From the NCBI GenBank assembly GCA_003219175.1, contig QHPU01000130.1, positions 1 to 36,199 of the forward strand: a DNA stretch of 36,199 nucleotides. The letters are read 5' to 3'. The notes beneath the pieces were generated by a model, which searched no databases, was not told the DNA's origin, and was given only the letters and a program-made list of their open reading frames with translations. This document shows positions 16,581 through 24,961 of the stretch, one piece after another. Every line of letters begins with the position of its first letter. Positions within the stretch are counted from its first letter, which is position 1. The DNA comes from Verrucomicrobiota bacterium. GTDB lineage: Bacteria > Verrucomicrobiota > Verrucomicrobiia > Chthoniobacterales > UBA10450. The translations under genes and the position numbers were made by a program.

Positions 16581-18233
16581 TTATTCTTCTTCCATGAAAT
16601 GCACTGTACTAACGAGTGCGACGTGCGTGAAAGCCTGCGGAAAATTGCCAAGCATTCGTTTTTCTCGCGGATCATATTCCTCCGAAAACAATCCGAGATC
16701 ATTGCGTAACGCCAGCAGCCGCTCCAAAAGTTCGCAGGCCTCCTTTTTGCGGCCGAGCATGTTCAAACAAGTAGCAAACCAAAATGAGCACGGCAGAAAA
16801 ACACCTTCATCCCCAGGTAAGCCATCAACATTTTCCTCCTCCGGTTTGTAACGCAGCACAAAACCTTGCACCACCAGATCACGTTCGATTGCAGCGATAG
16901 TATTACGCACACGCTCGTCTTCGATGGGGAGAAACCCGATCATCGGCATCATCAGCAAACTGGCATCTAGCGCATCGGTTCCGTAGTACTGCGTGAACGC
17001 TTTCACCTTCAAATTGTAACCGCGTTCGCAAACTTCCTCGTGGATCTGATCGCGAATTTTTTTCCAGCGCGCCAGATGTTCGTTGGCCGGCATCCCGCCT
17101 TTCTCGATCAACTGCACAGCGCGATGAAATGCCAGCCATGCCATCATTTTCGAATGCGTGAAATGTTTGCGTCCGCCGCGCACTTCCCAAATCCCTTCGT
17201 CTGGTTCCTGCCAATGTGATTCGAGAAATTTCATTAGCGCTACTTGTAACCTCCAATCCGTCTCCTCGATTTAACCGGCGAGCCATTCAATCTCGAATTC
17301 CGGCAGGCGCCGCTCACCGCGCGTCCCGTAGAGAATCTGCATTTGCGCGGGGCTGCCCGCGATCGTGCGCAGGAGCCACCCACGCCAGGCGCGCGCTTCT
17401 TCGACGAAACCAGAGCGAGTCAATGCAAAGAGGGTGAATGTCGCATCGCGCAGCCAGCAATAACGGTAATCCCAGTTGCGTACCCCGCCAATCTTTTCCG
17501 GCAACGAAGTGGTCGCTGCAGCCACGATTCCACCGGTCGGAGCATAGGTGAGCCCTTTGAGGACAACGAGAGAACGCTTGACTGCGTCGCCCCATTTACC
17601 GCCGTGTCGGCAGCTGCCGGCCCAATCATTCCAATACTTTTCCGTGTCGCGCAGCGCGTGATCGGGATTGATCGCACGCGGCGGGCGGTTGTGTGACTGG
17701 TACCAGGTGAGCACGAAGGGCACGCGCTCGCCCTTTGCGACTTCGAACTCCGCCACGGTCGTGAGATCTTCTCCGCGCGTTTCAATCGGCGTTCGCAAGA
17801 CGAGTCCGTTCGGTCCAGCAATGGCTTCCAATCCATCACCACATTTCCGCACCCATGGCACCACGTCGCCGTAATCAAAGCGAACGATCAGCTCCATTCG
17901 CATCGAAACTTTTCCGTCCACACCTTCGACGATGCGGACGATGTCCGGATTCGTTCCGCGCGGCGGCATGAAATCAATCAACCGCACCGCGCCGTCCTTC
18001 GTTTCAAAGGTAGTTTCGAGAATCAACGTATAGCCCCGATATTTCCGCGTCACGGTTGCTGAATCATCAGTCGGCGTAATGAGCCAGCGGCCATTCTTCG
18101 GTTCGCCGATCAGTGCCGCAAAACAGGAAGGGGAGTCAAACCGTGGAAAACAAAGCCAATCGACCGAACCATTTCGACCAACCAGCGCCGCCGTCTGCGT
18201 GTCGCTAAGAAATGCGTAGTCCTCGATCTTCAC
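16581..18233 (-). pseudogene. GH15 glucoamylase/trehalase-like gene, broken by stop and internal gap
   Basis: The first part (18233 down to a TAA at 17271-17273) has the family N-terminus KIEDYAFLSDTQTAALVGRNG, DWLCFPRFDSPSCFAAL, the RNWDYRYCWLRDATFTL active-site block and MQILYGTRGERRLPEFE. The second part resumes in the same frame after the stop (DWRLQVALMKFLESHWQEPDEG) and has HFTHSKMMAW and the catalytic-base region LGLFSEEYDP. About 40 residues normally between these, with the RIGNAA and QLQLD-YGEV motifs, are absent, and the junction creates the stop. The longest second-part ORF begins at 17234. The GTG at 18233 fits the family start; an ATG at 18347 would overlap the acetyltransferase gene. 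Deletion in the genome and assembly fault are both possible. Confidence 0.8.
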
Positions 18234-18292
18234 CGTCTTCCTATTCGCTCGTGCTCCTGCTCCTACGCTTGCTCCTCTTCGGGCTTCACGGC

Positions 18293-18796
18293 TTACATCT
18301 CTGCCAGCTTCCCGATCCCATCTTTCGTTAGTCGAAAGACTCGCCATTCCTCCAGCGGCACCGCACCCAGCTTTTTGTAAAACTGAATTGCGGGGTCATT
18401 CCAGGTCAGGACCGCCCATTCCATTCGTCCGCAATTATGATCGCGAGCGATCTTTGCCAGATGTACCAGCAGTGCGCGCCCGTAACCGCGGCCGCGCATT
18501 TCCGGTTTTACAAATAAATCCTCGAGGTAGAGCCCAGGCCGCCCGAGCCAAGTGGAGAAATTAAAAAAATAAACCGCAAAACCGACCGGGGCGGCGTTTT
18601 CAAACGCAATGACGACTCTCGCCGCCGGCTCCGCTCCAAAGAGCACTTCACGCAATCCTTCTTCCGTAGCGAAGACATCATTTGGCGCGAGTTCGTAGGT
18701 CGCAAGATCGCGGATCAACTGCAAAATAATTGCGATGTCCGTGATGGTGGCATCGCGAACCTCGAAGCATCTCTCACTCATTTCTTCAGATTGCAT
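18293..18796 (-). CDS. GNAT-family N-acetyltransferase (diamine/SSAT-like)
   Basis: 167 residues (or 162 from Met6 at 18781). The GNAT fold is evident: RDATITDIAIILQLIRDLATYE (first strand and helix), the LYLEDLFVKPEMRGRGYGRALL acetyl-CoA pyrophosphate loop (RGRGYG, about residues 101-106), and the late WNDPAIQFYKKLGA segment. The ELAPNDVFATEEGLREVLFG and YLEDLFV parts resemble spermidine/spermine and thialysine acetyltransferases, so an amine substrate is plausible but unproven. It lies just upstream of the broken GH15 gene on the same strand. Confidence 0.87.
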   Translation of the reverse strand: MQSEEMSERCFEVRDATITDIAIILQLIRDLATYELAPNDVFATEEGLREVLFGAEPAARVVIAFENAAPVGFAVYFFNFSTWLGRPGLYLEDLFVKPEMRGRGYGRALLVHLAKIARDHNCGRMEWAVLTWNDPAIQFYKKLGAVPLEEWRVFRLTKDGIGKLAEM

Positions 18797-18847
18797 AATC
18801 TTTCGACACGCTCATCAAAGACACACCAAACGTGCGAAGATAGCTGA

Positions 18848-18914
18848 TGTAGCTGCCGCCGTCACCGGCGGCAGATTTTGTCAGGCCCTGGCGCCGGTGG
18901 CGACGGCAGCTACA
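18848..18914. repeat. TGTAGC-family two-hairpin element, copy 2
   Basis: The outer arms TGTAGCTGCCG (18848-18858) and CGGCAGCTACA (18904-18914) pair over 11 bases. Inside is a perfect nine-pair hairpin CTGCCGCCG/CGGCGGCAG (18853-18861, 18866-18874), which uses part of the left outer arm and so excludes the outer stem. A second weaker GCCG/CGGC hairpin follows. Its sequence differs from the other copies but the pairing is kept. It sits in the divergent gap before the secreted-protein gene. The rest of the 18797-19078 gap shows no gene. Confidence 0.75.
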
Positions 18915-19078
18915 ACGCCACCCCCGTGGGATCGAGCTCTACATGTTGGACGCGAGCCCGCGCCATGTGGAGACGACGTCACTTTCGCAGATCGCGGCGT
19001 CGCATCGCCTGGCTTCTGGAAGAGACTCTAGCCTCTCGCAGTCGCGTCTTGACAAATCGGCCAAAGCGAAGTCAATCG

Positions 19079-19645
19079 ATGTCGTTGCGCGTGAACCGAA
19101 ATTTCCTTTGCCTTGTCGCATCGCCGGCGGTGGCTGCGATGGCGTCATTCAGCGGCCTCATAGCACCGCCTGCGCACGGCCAAGAACTACCTTCGCTCAT
19201 CAACGTCGTCGATTATACCAAGTTGCTGCCGCTTCTGCCTGAAGCGCCCGCTGGTTGGACGGCCGATAAGCCGAATGGTTCAACCACTGACGTCGGCGGA
19301 TTCAAATTGACTAATGTGCACCGCGATTACCGCAAAGGTGAAGGCGATAACGTCCCGACGACGGCGATTAGCATCCTCGATTCTGCGGCCAACCCCGATT
19401 ATGTCGAGGCCACGACTGCGGCATGGAAGTTCAGCACGACCTCCACCGAAGGCTATTCCAAATCGGTCAACCTCGATAGCCATGACGGCTTCGAGACATT
19501 TGAGAACGAAGGCAAACACGGCACGCTCTGGCTGATGGTGGCGAAGCGATATTTTGTTCAAATCGAAACGCAGGGGCAGGATCCCGCTGCGCTTCAAGAA
19601 TGGGCCAAACGCGTCGATATCAAAAAACTCGCAACGATTAAGTGA
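19079..19645 (+). CDS. Secreted hypothetical protein
   Basis: 188 residues from the ATG at 19079. The open frame extends upstream, but that part translates the repeat and gap. The N-terminus has a signal peptide (basic MSLRVNR, hydrophobic core, probable cleavage after PPAHG/AHGQ). The mature part is about 150 residues, without cysteines or membrane segments: LLPLLPEAPAGWTADKP, then GFKLTNVHRDYRKGEG and repeated beta-like stretches up to WAKRVDIKKLATIK. It may be periplasmic. I do not recognise the family; the pattern of a stability/variance-like small domain gives no function. It is convergent with the exported methyltransferase gene. Confidence 0.7.
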   Translation: MSLRVNRNFLCLVASPAVAAMASFSGLIAPPAHGQELPSLINVVDYTKLLPLLPEAPAGWTADKPNGSTTDVGGFKLTNVHRDYRKGEGDNVPTTAISILDSAANPDYVEATTAAWKFSTTSTEGYSKSVNLDSHDGFETFENEGKHGTLWLMVAKRYFVQIETQGQDPAALQEWAKRVDIKKLATIK

Positions 19646-19725
19646 TCGTGCGCGCGATCATCTAATCAGTTATCCGTTTTTGGTTATCGGCTTTCAGAGT
19701 TCTCCGCTCTTTGCTCTTTCACCTC

Positions 19726-20442
19726 TCAATTCGCGTCTTCTTTTTCAGAACGTATCATCGGCACAAACCGAACCGGCAACACTGCGCTCTGCTGCAGACG
19801 GCCATTCTTTTTTTCAAAAAGATAGAGTTCCTGCGCGAACTTGATTCCGACCGGTATGATCATGCGCCCGCCTTCTTTCAATTGATCGAGCAATGGTTGC
19901 GGCACGCGCTCGGGCGCGCAGGTCACGATAATGGAATCGAACGGCGCATTTTCCGGCCAGCCTTTGTAACCGTCGCCGAACTTTACATGCACGTTTTTGT
20001 ACCCGAGACGTTGCAGCGTTGCTTCGGCGTTTTTGGCCAACGGCTCGATGATTTCAATTGTATAAACCTTCGCGACCAGCTCGGCCAAAATCGCCGCCTG
20101 ATACCCGGAGCCGGTCCCGACCTCGAGCACGCGATCCGTCGGTTGCGGCTGCAGCTCTTCGGTCATAAACGCAACGATGAAGGGTTGCGAAATGGTTTGG
20201 TCATATCCGATTGGAAGAGCTTTGTCGGTATAACTCTCCGCGCGATATTCCGCCGGCACGAATTCTTCCCGCGGAACCTTGCGCAGTGCCGACAACACCC
20301 GCTCCGTTACCAGCCCACGCATGACGATTTGCTCCTTCACCATACGTTCACGCTGCGCCGCAAAATCAGCAACCTGTGTCTGCGCCGGGCTGCAACTGGC
20401 GCAAATCCACACAGCGGCGATAACCAGGAGTCGCCTCATCAA
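19726..20442 (-). CDS. pcm: Exported protein-L-isoaspartate O-methyltransferase-like protein
   Basis: 238 residues. The Pcm fold is clear: RMVKEQIVMRGLVTERVLSAL, VPREEFVPAEYRAESYTDKALPIGYDQTISQP split over about residues 55-90, the SAM site VLEVGTGSGYQAAILAEL near 103-120, and IIVTCAPERVPQPLLDQLKEGG. Pcm repairs L-isoaspartyl residues by SAM-dependent carboxyl methylation. Unusually, the protein begins with a signal sequence (MMRRLLVIAAVWICASC), possibly a lipoprotein signal with a weak lipobox at CASC. That would place it outside the cytoplasm, where SAM is not expected. All motifs look intact. Confidence 0.88.
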   Translation of the reverse strand: MMRRLLVIAAVWICASCSPAQTQVADFAAQRERMVKEQIVMRGLVTERVLSALRKVPREEFVPAEYRAESYTDKALPIGYDQTISQPFIVAFMTEELQPQPTDRVLEVGTGSGYQAAILAELVAKVYTIEIIEPLAKNAEATLQRLGYKNVHVKFGDGYKGWPENAPFDSIIVTCAPERVPQPLLDQLKEGGRMIIPVGIKFAQELYLFEKKNGRLQQSAVLPVRFVPMIRSEKEDAN

Positions 20443-20483
20443 CTAATAATACACCTGGACTGTGATTTTCGCCTTCTGTTCCG

Positions 20484-20638
20484 GGGTAGCACACGCAACG
20501 CCGGTCCGGCTCGGACTGTCGGCGCGTCTCGCCGAACTGAACTTTCCACGAACGGCCAAATGAATCTCGACGTAATGATCAAGGAAAGTTCACGATTGCG
20601 AGACGCAATCGCCAACACGCGAGACGCGTGCGCTACCC
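20484..20638. repeat. GGGTAGC-family multi-hairpin element
   Basis: The outer arms GGGTAGCACACGC (20484-20496) and GCGTGCGCTACCC (20626-20638) pair with one mismatch. Inside are GAACTTTCC/GGAAAGTTC (20539-20547, 20583-20591), the hairpin GATTGCG/CGCAATC (20594-20600, 20604-20610) and the hairpin CACGCG/CGCGTG (20616-20621, 20625-20630); the last two have loop AGA. The element fills the divergent gap between the methyltransferase gene and the HTTM gene, ending 5 bases before the ATG at 20644. Confidence 0.75.
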
Positions 20639-20643
20639 GACCC

Positions 20644-21929
20644 ATGTCTGAAGATCGCAAAGGTTTGGCAAAGATCCGCGAGGCTGCATTCGCCAGAGTT
20701 GATATCGCTTCGCTTGTTTTTTTCCGGATCGTCTTCGGTCTCGTTAATGCCGGGTTGGTGGTACGCGTATTGTGGCAACATCTACTCGGACCGTGGTGGG
20801 CCAGCGCTCCGTTCCTTTTTAATTACGCCGGTTTTTCCTGGGTAAAACCCTGGCCGGGCATTTGGCTCCAATTCCATTGGATCACACTCGGCGTTTTCGC
20901 TCTCTTTATCGCGATTGGTTTCCTTTATCGAATTAGCACCGTTCTCTTTTTCCTCAGCCACACTTATTTCTTCCTTCTTGATCAGGGTCGCTACGTCAAT
21001 CACCTCTATCTCATCGGGCTGTTCGGCCTTCTTTTTGTTTTCGTCCCGGCCCACCGCGCGTTCTCGATTGATGCCTGGTTGAACCCGAACTTGCACGCTC
21101 AGACTGTCCCCGCCTGGGGACTCTGGCTCTTTCGAACTCAAATGGCGGCGGCTTATTTTTTTGCCGCCAGCTACAGATCGCTGTTGCTCGATTTATTTCT
21201 CGCACCACTGCTTTTATGGCGACGGACGCGCCTGACGGCATTTGCGCGGCGGTGACTTTTCATCTTCTAAATGCGTGGATTTTCGATCTCGACATTTTTC
21301 CTTGGCTCGCCATTGCTGCTACCACTCTGTTTCTTTCGCCGAGCTGGCCGCGCCGGATCCTTCGCCTTCATTTACCTGCGGTGGAAAGAAACGAACCTGT
21401 TTCTCAACGGAAGCAAACGCTGGTGCTGAGTTTGGCGGCGATTTATGTCGCGTTCCAAATACTCGTCCCCCTGCGCAATTTCATTCACCGCGGCGGGATC
21501 GAATGGAGCTGCATGGAACATCGGTTCAGTTGGCAAATGATGCTGCACCGGCACACCATCACAACTTACTTGTATGTGACCGACCCGAATATTGGACAGG
21601 ATGTTCAGATGGAACCGGAGATGTATCTGAGTCGCAAACAAATCAGCCGCATGGGCTGGCGACCCGATATGGTTCGACAATTTGCCCATTACCTGGCTCA
21701 ACGTTTACCACAATACGGCTCCCAGCCCCTCCAGGTAGAAGTCCGCATGTTTGTTTCCATCAATGGCCGCAAGCCCGCACTAATTTTCGATCCCAATGTC
21801 AATCTTGCCGCCGAGCCACGAACTTTGAAGCCGCCACGCTGGCTGCGGGAAATTCACGACCCCTTACCGCCGCCTGGACAGGATTATTCAGGTGAGCCTT
21901 ACGCGCATGGCTCCGAAAGCGAACCATAG
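20644..21929 (+). pseudogene. HTTM / vitamin K-dependent gamma-carboxylase-like gene, broken
   Basis: The first frame (20644 to a TGA ending at 21255) encodes a multi-membrane-segment protein with HTTM features: RVDIASLVFFRIVFGLV, FSWVKPWPG, and HAQTVPAWGLWLFRTQMAAAYFFA. The second frame continues to 21929 with FHLLNAWIFDLDIFPWLAIAATTLF and the soluble tail (FSWQMMLH, RKQISRMGWRPDMVRQFAHYLA). Two lesions are seen. About 40 residues usually between AAYFFAG and SYGGLLLDL are missing in frame near 21163-21168. A one-base shift near 21240-21250 then separates the frames: AFA should lead directly into AVTFHLLNAW. The family includes membrane gamma-glutamyl carboxylase relatives of unknown bacterial role. 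As it stands, no full protein can be made. Confidence 0.78.
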
Positions 21930-21967
21930 ACGGATCTCGTAACGCGGGAGGCAAAAAATGTAAATTT

Positions 21968-22029
21968 GGAAGCCAGGAATCCATGAAAAAATCCGAGAAT
22001 CATCCAGCTCTCCTGGATTCCTGGTTTCC
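21968..22029. repeat. GGAAGCCAGGAATCCA inverted repeat upstream of thrS
   Basis: The arms GGAAGCCAGGAATCCA (21968-21983) and TGGATTCCTGGTTTCC (22014-22029) pair over 16 bases with one mismatch that would be a G-U pair in RNA. The 30-base loop holds CATGAAAAAATCC and CATCCAGCTC. It lies between the broken HTTM gene and thrS, 80 bases before the thrS start. It may be a terminator-like or leader structure, or a mobile palindrome. Confidence 0.8.
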
Positions 22030-22109
22030 AGATTCCTTTCCCAACCGAGTACAGGGCAGCGCAAATTCCTTTTCTTCCGCTCCCAGGTAGCTAATTTCAC
22101 CAGCTTTTC

Positions 22110-24149
22110 ATGGACGAAGATCGTAAGACTCCGGAGCAACGCGCTCAGATGACCGACATCGAGCGTCTGCGTCATTCGACTGCACATGTTCTGGCGACAG
22201 CGATCCTCAAAATCTGGCCGGAGGCGCAGTTCGCGGCCGGGCCGCCAGTCGACAATGGCTTCTACTATGATGTCGATCTACCGCACCGGATCTCACCCGA
22301 CGACTTCGAAAAGATCGAGGCGGAGATGAAGAAAGAGATCAAGGCGAACCATCCCTTCGAGCGCGTGGAAGTTTCGCGTGATGAAGCTCTCGCGCTGGGA
22401 ACGAAAGGGAGGCTCGCGGCATTGAGCGATCGGAACGAACCCAGCAAGTTCAAGCTCGATATCATCGAGAACATTCCGCCAGGGGAAACGATTTCACTCT
22501 ATCGCAACGGCGATTTCATTGATCTTTGCGCCGGCCCACACGTCATGCGCACCGGAAACATTGGCGCGTTCAAGCTCACCAGCCTCGCCAGCGCTTATTA
22601 TAAAGGCGACGAAAAGAATCCGCAGCTCCAGCGCGTTTACGGTACCGCCTTCAAGACCAGGAAAGAGCTCGATGATTACTTTGCCATGCTCGAGGAGGCG
22701 AAGAAACGCGACCATCGCAAGCTCGGGCGGGAACTCGAGCTTTTCGTTTTTGACGATGACGTCGGCCCGGGTCTTCCGATGTTTTTGCCCCGCGGTGCAG
22801 TGATTGCCGAGGAACTAGAGAAACTCGCAAAGGAAACCGAGTTCGCGGCTGGTTATCAACGAGTCCGGACGCCGCACATCGCGCGTGAGAGCTTGTACAG
22901 AAAGAGCGGTCATGTCCCCTACTACGTTGAATCGATGTTCCCGCCGATGGAGTTGCTCGAAGAAGGTGATCGCAAAAAGTTGGAGAATCTCGCGATAGCA
23001 AAAGCGAAACACCTAAAAAGCTTCGATGAAGCGAGCGAGCGCGTTTGGGTCCGGTTCTTTGATGAATTAAAAAAACCCGAAACGTCACGAGAAGATTTGT
23101 TCGATGAGCTTGGATTGATCAACGCTGCGGAAGATGCCGACCGTGCACAAATAGCACGGATCGACGAACTCAGTCGAAGTCTTGGCGATCGCTACTACCT
23201 CAAGGCGATGAACTGTCCGCATCACCACAAGTTGTTTGCAGCGCTGCCTCGCAGCTATCGCGACCTCCCCTTGCGACTGGCGGAATATGGGACGGATTAT
23301 CGGTACGAGAAGAGCGGCGAGTTGTTCGGGCTTATGCGGGTGCGCTCGCTGCAGATGAACGACGCTCATCTCTACATGACGCCGGAGCAGTTCGAGGCGG
23401 AGTTCAACGCCGTGAACCAGATGTATCTGAATTATTTCAAGCTCTTCGGGATCGACAAATATCTGATGCGCTTCTCAACCCATGATCCCGCAAAGCTCGG
23501 CCAGAAATTTGTCGATGAACCAGAGCTTTGGAAAAAGACCGAGGATATGACGCGGAACGTCCTAAAAAATTCTGGAATTAATTTTGTCGAAGTGCCGAAC
23601 GAAGCGGCGTTTTACGGCCCGAAGATCGACGTGCAAGCGTGGAGCGTGATCGGACGTGAGTTTTCTATCGCGACCAATCAGGTCGATTTCGCCCAACCGC
23701 GCAGTTTTGATCTGCGCTACAAAGATCGCGATAACACCGAAAAGACGCCGATCTGCATTCATCGTGCACCGCTCGGCACCCACGAGCGTTTCATCGGCTT
23801 CCTGATCGAACATTACGCCGGTAATTTCCCGCTCTGGCTATCTCCCGAACAGGTTCGCATCTTGACTATCGGCGACGAGCCTGAACTTCTGGATTACGCC
23901 CGAGCCATCCTCAACGAACTGCGCGGTCATCAAGTCCGCGCCGAGATCGATATTTCAACCGACAAGATTAACGGCAAAATCCAGCGGGCCGAGCAGATGA
24001 AAGTCCACACCATGTTTGTTATCGGCAAACGCGACCTGGAAGCCAAGGTCATCAGCGTCCGCGTTCACGGCAGAGGAAACCTCGGAGCCACGCCGCGAGA
24101 CGAAGTTATTTCTACGTTGCTCGAGCAGATTAAAACGCGCGCAGCTTGA
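22110..24149 (+). CDS. thrS: Threonyl-tRNA synthetase, TGS-less with catalytic-domain insertion
   Basis: 679 residues. The editing domain is near the start: RHSTAHVLA with His22 and His26, and DLCAGPHV with Cys and His. The class II core follows: GHVPYYVESMFPPM, the Zn ligand Cys in MNCPHHH near residue 368, motif 2 (RYEKSGELFGLMRVRSLQMNDAH), the later His ligand region, motif 3 GTHERF, and a C-terminal anticodon-binding domain (PEQVRILTI to the end). Compared with the E. coli enzyme, the N-terminal TGS domain is absent. About 70 extra, charged, helix-rich residues (about 281-355) lie between the MFPPM and YYLKAMNC segments. The catalytic residues look complete, so it should be active. A start at Met14 (22149) is also possible. 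Confidence 0.93.
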   Translation: MDEDRKTPEQRAQMTDIERLRHSTAHVLATAILKIWPEAQFAAGPPVDNGFYYDVDLPHRISPDDFEKIEAEMKKEIKANHPFERVEVSRDEALALGTKGRLAALSDRNEPSKFKLDIIENIPPGETISLYRNGDFIDLCAGPHVMRTGNIGAFKLTSLASAYYKGDEKNPQLQRVYGTAFKTRKELDDYFAMLEEAKKRDHRKLGRELELFVFDDDVGPGLPMFLPRGAVIAEELEKLAKETEFAAGYQRVRTPHIARESLYRKSGHVPYYVESMFPPMELLEEGDRKKLENLAIAKAKHLKSFDEASERVWVRFFDELKKPETSREDLFDELGLINAAEDADRAQIARIDELSRSLGDRYYLKAMNCPHHHKLFAALPRSYRDLPLRLAEYGTDYRYEKSGELFGLMRVRSLQMNDAHLYMTPEQFEAEFNAVNQMYLNYFKLFGIDKYLMRFSTHDPAKLGQKFVDEPELWKKTEDMTRNVLKNSGINFVEVPNEAAFYGPKIDVQAWSVIGREFSIATNQVDFAQPRSFDLRYKDRDNTEKTPICIHRAPLGTHERFIGFLIEHYAGNFPLWLSPEQVRILTIGDEPELLDYARAILNELRGHQVRAEIDISTDKINGKIQRAEQMKVHTMFVIGKRDLEAKVISVRVHGRGNLGATPRDEVISTLLEQIKTRAA

Positions 24150-24157
24150 GTTGCACT

Positions 24158-24961
24158 ATGCAGTTCCTCCTTAACTGGCCGTGGGTGCTGTCCTTCTTTT
24201 TCGTCTCGTCCGTTACTACTGCCATTGCCGTTGCTGGGCTATATCTGGTACGAAAAAGATTCCCGGCAGATGTATTAAAGGAGAATCACGAGGTAGCGGC
24301 GATCATCTTTAATGCTTTCGGTGTGCTTTATGCCGTCGTCGTCGCATTTGTTGTCTTCGTGACATGGAACGGCTACGACGAAGCTACAAAAAACCTGCAA
24401 TTAGAGGCCAGTCAGGTCATCGACCTCTCTCACAGCGCCAAAGCATTCCCCGACCCGGCGAGCAAAGTCATTCAAGACGGACTAATTAATTACACTAATT
24501 CAGTTCTTAATGACGAGCTAAGACGAATGGCAGGGGGTGACATAGGCGTCTCTTCGACCGGCTCGTTGAGAAATCTGATCGCGGTGTTTGATAACATGGA
24601 GGATAAATCGATTCCCAACAGAGAGCTATACATGGAATCGTTAAGGCGAGTAAATAATCTCGCCGAATATCGCCGGCTCAGGATTTTCGCGGGGAACGAT
24701 ACGGTGCCGCCAATGATGTGGCTGGTCATGCTGGTAGGTGGATTAATAATGGTTTTGTACACCTATTTCTTCGGCGTCAGGAATATTCGGGCGCAATGCA
24801 TAATGACGTCTGCGCTCACAATAATGATCAGCCTGATTTTATTTGTCGTTTATGTTCTCGATCACCCGTTCACAGGAACCGGTAAAGTGAGTGCGAGACC
24901 CTTTAGCGAAGCCATGGAACTGATGCAAAAAGAGTATTCGGAGCCGTCGCTACAAAAATGA
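24158..24961 (+). CDS. DUF4239 membrane protein (bestrophin-like)
   Basis: 267 residues from the ATG at 24158, 8 bases after the thrS stop; a TTG at 24146 overlapping that stop is possible. Two hydrophobic segments lie near the N-terminus (about 5-27 and 42-65), then a soluble helical region (about 70-180) and two more segments (about 187-208 and 215-237). NHEVAAIIFNAFGVLYAVVVAFVVFVTW spans the typical DUF4239 second segment. Some relatives are annotated as bestrophin-like; an anion channel role is not shown. Its TGA overlaps the recQ ATG, so thrS, this gene and recQ probably form one transcript. Confidence 0.82.
   Translation: MQFLLNWPWVLSFFFVSSVTTAIAVAGLYLVRKRFPADVLKENHEVAAIIFNAFGVLYAVVVAFVVFVTWNGYDEATKNLQLEASQVIDLSHSAKAFPDPASKVIQDGLINYTNSVLNDELRRMAGGDIGVSSTGSLRNLIAVFDNMEDKSIPNRELYMESLRRVNNLAEYRRLRIFAGNDTVPPMMWLVMLVGGLIMVLYTYFFGVRNIRAQCIMTSALTIMISLILFVVYVLDHPFTGTGKVSARPFSEAMELMQKEYSEPSLQK

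Noticed and set aside
19049-19054. TTGACA as a -35 box for the secreted-protein gene
   Set aside because: No acceptable -10 element follows at 16-18 bases before the start codon at 19079, so it is probably chance.
19711-20643. Plus-strand extension upstream of the HTTM gene
   Set aside because: It is antisense to the methyltransferase gene and then translates the GGGTAGC element; the family start is the ATG at 20644.
24146-24157. TTG start of the DUF4239 gene overlapping the thrS stop
   Set aside because: An ATG four codons later gives the normal hydrophobic N-terminus; the extension adds only a few residues.
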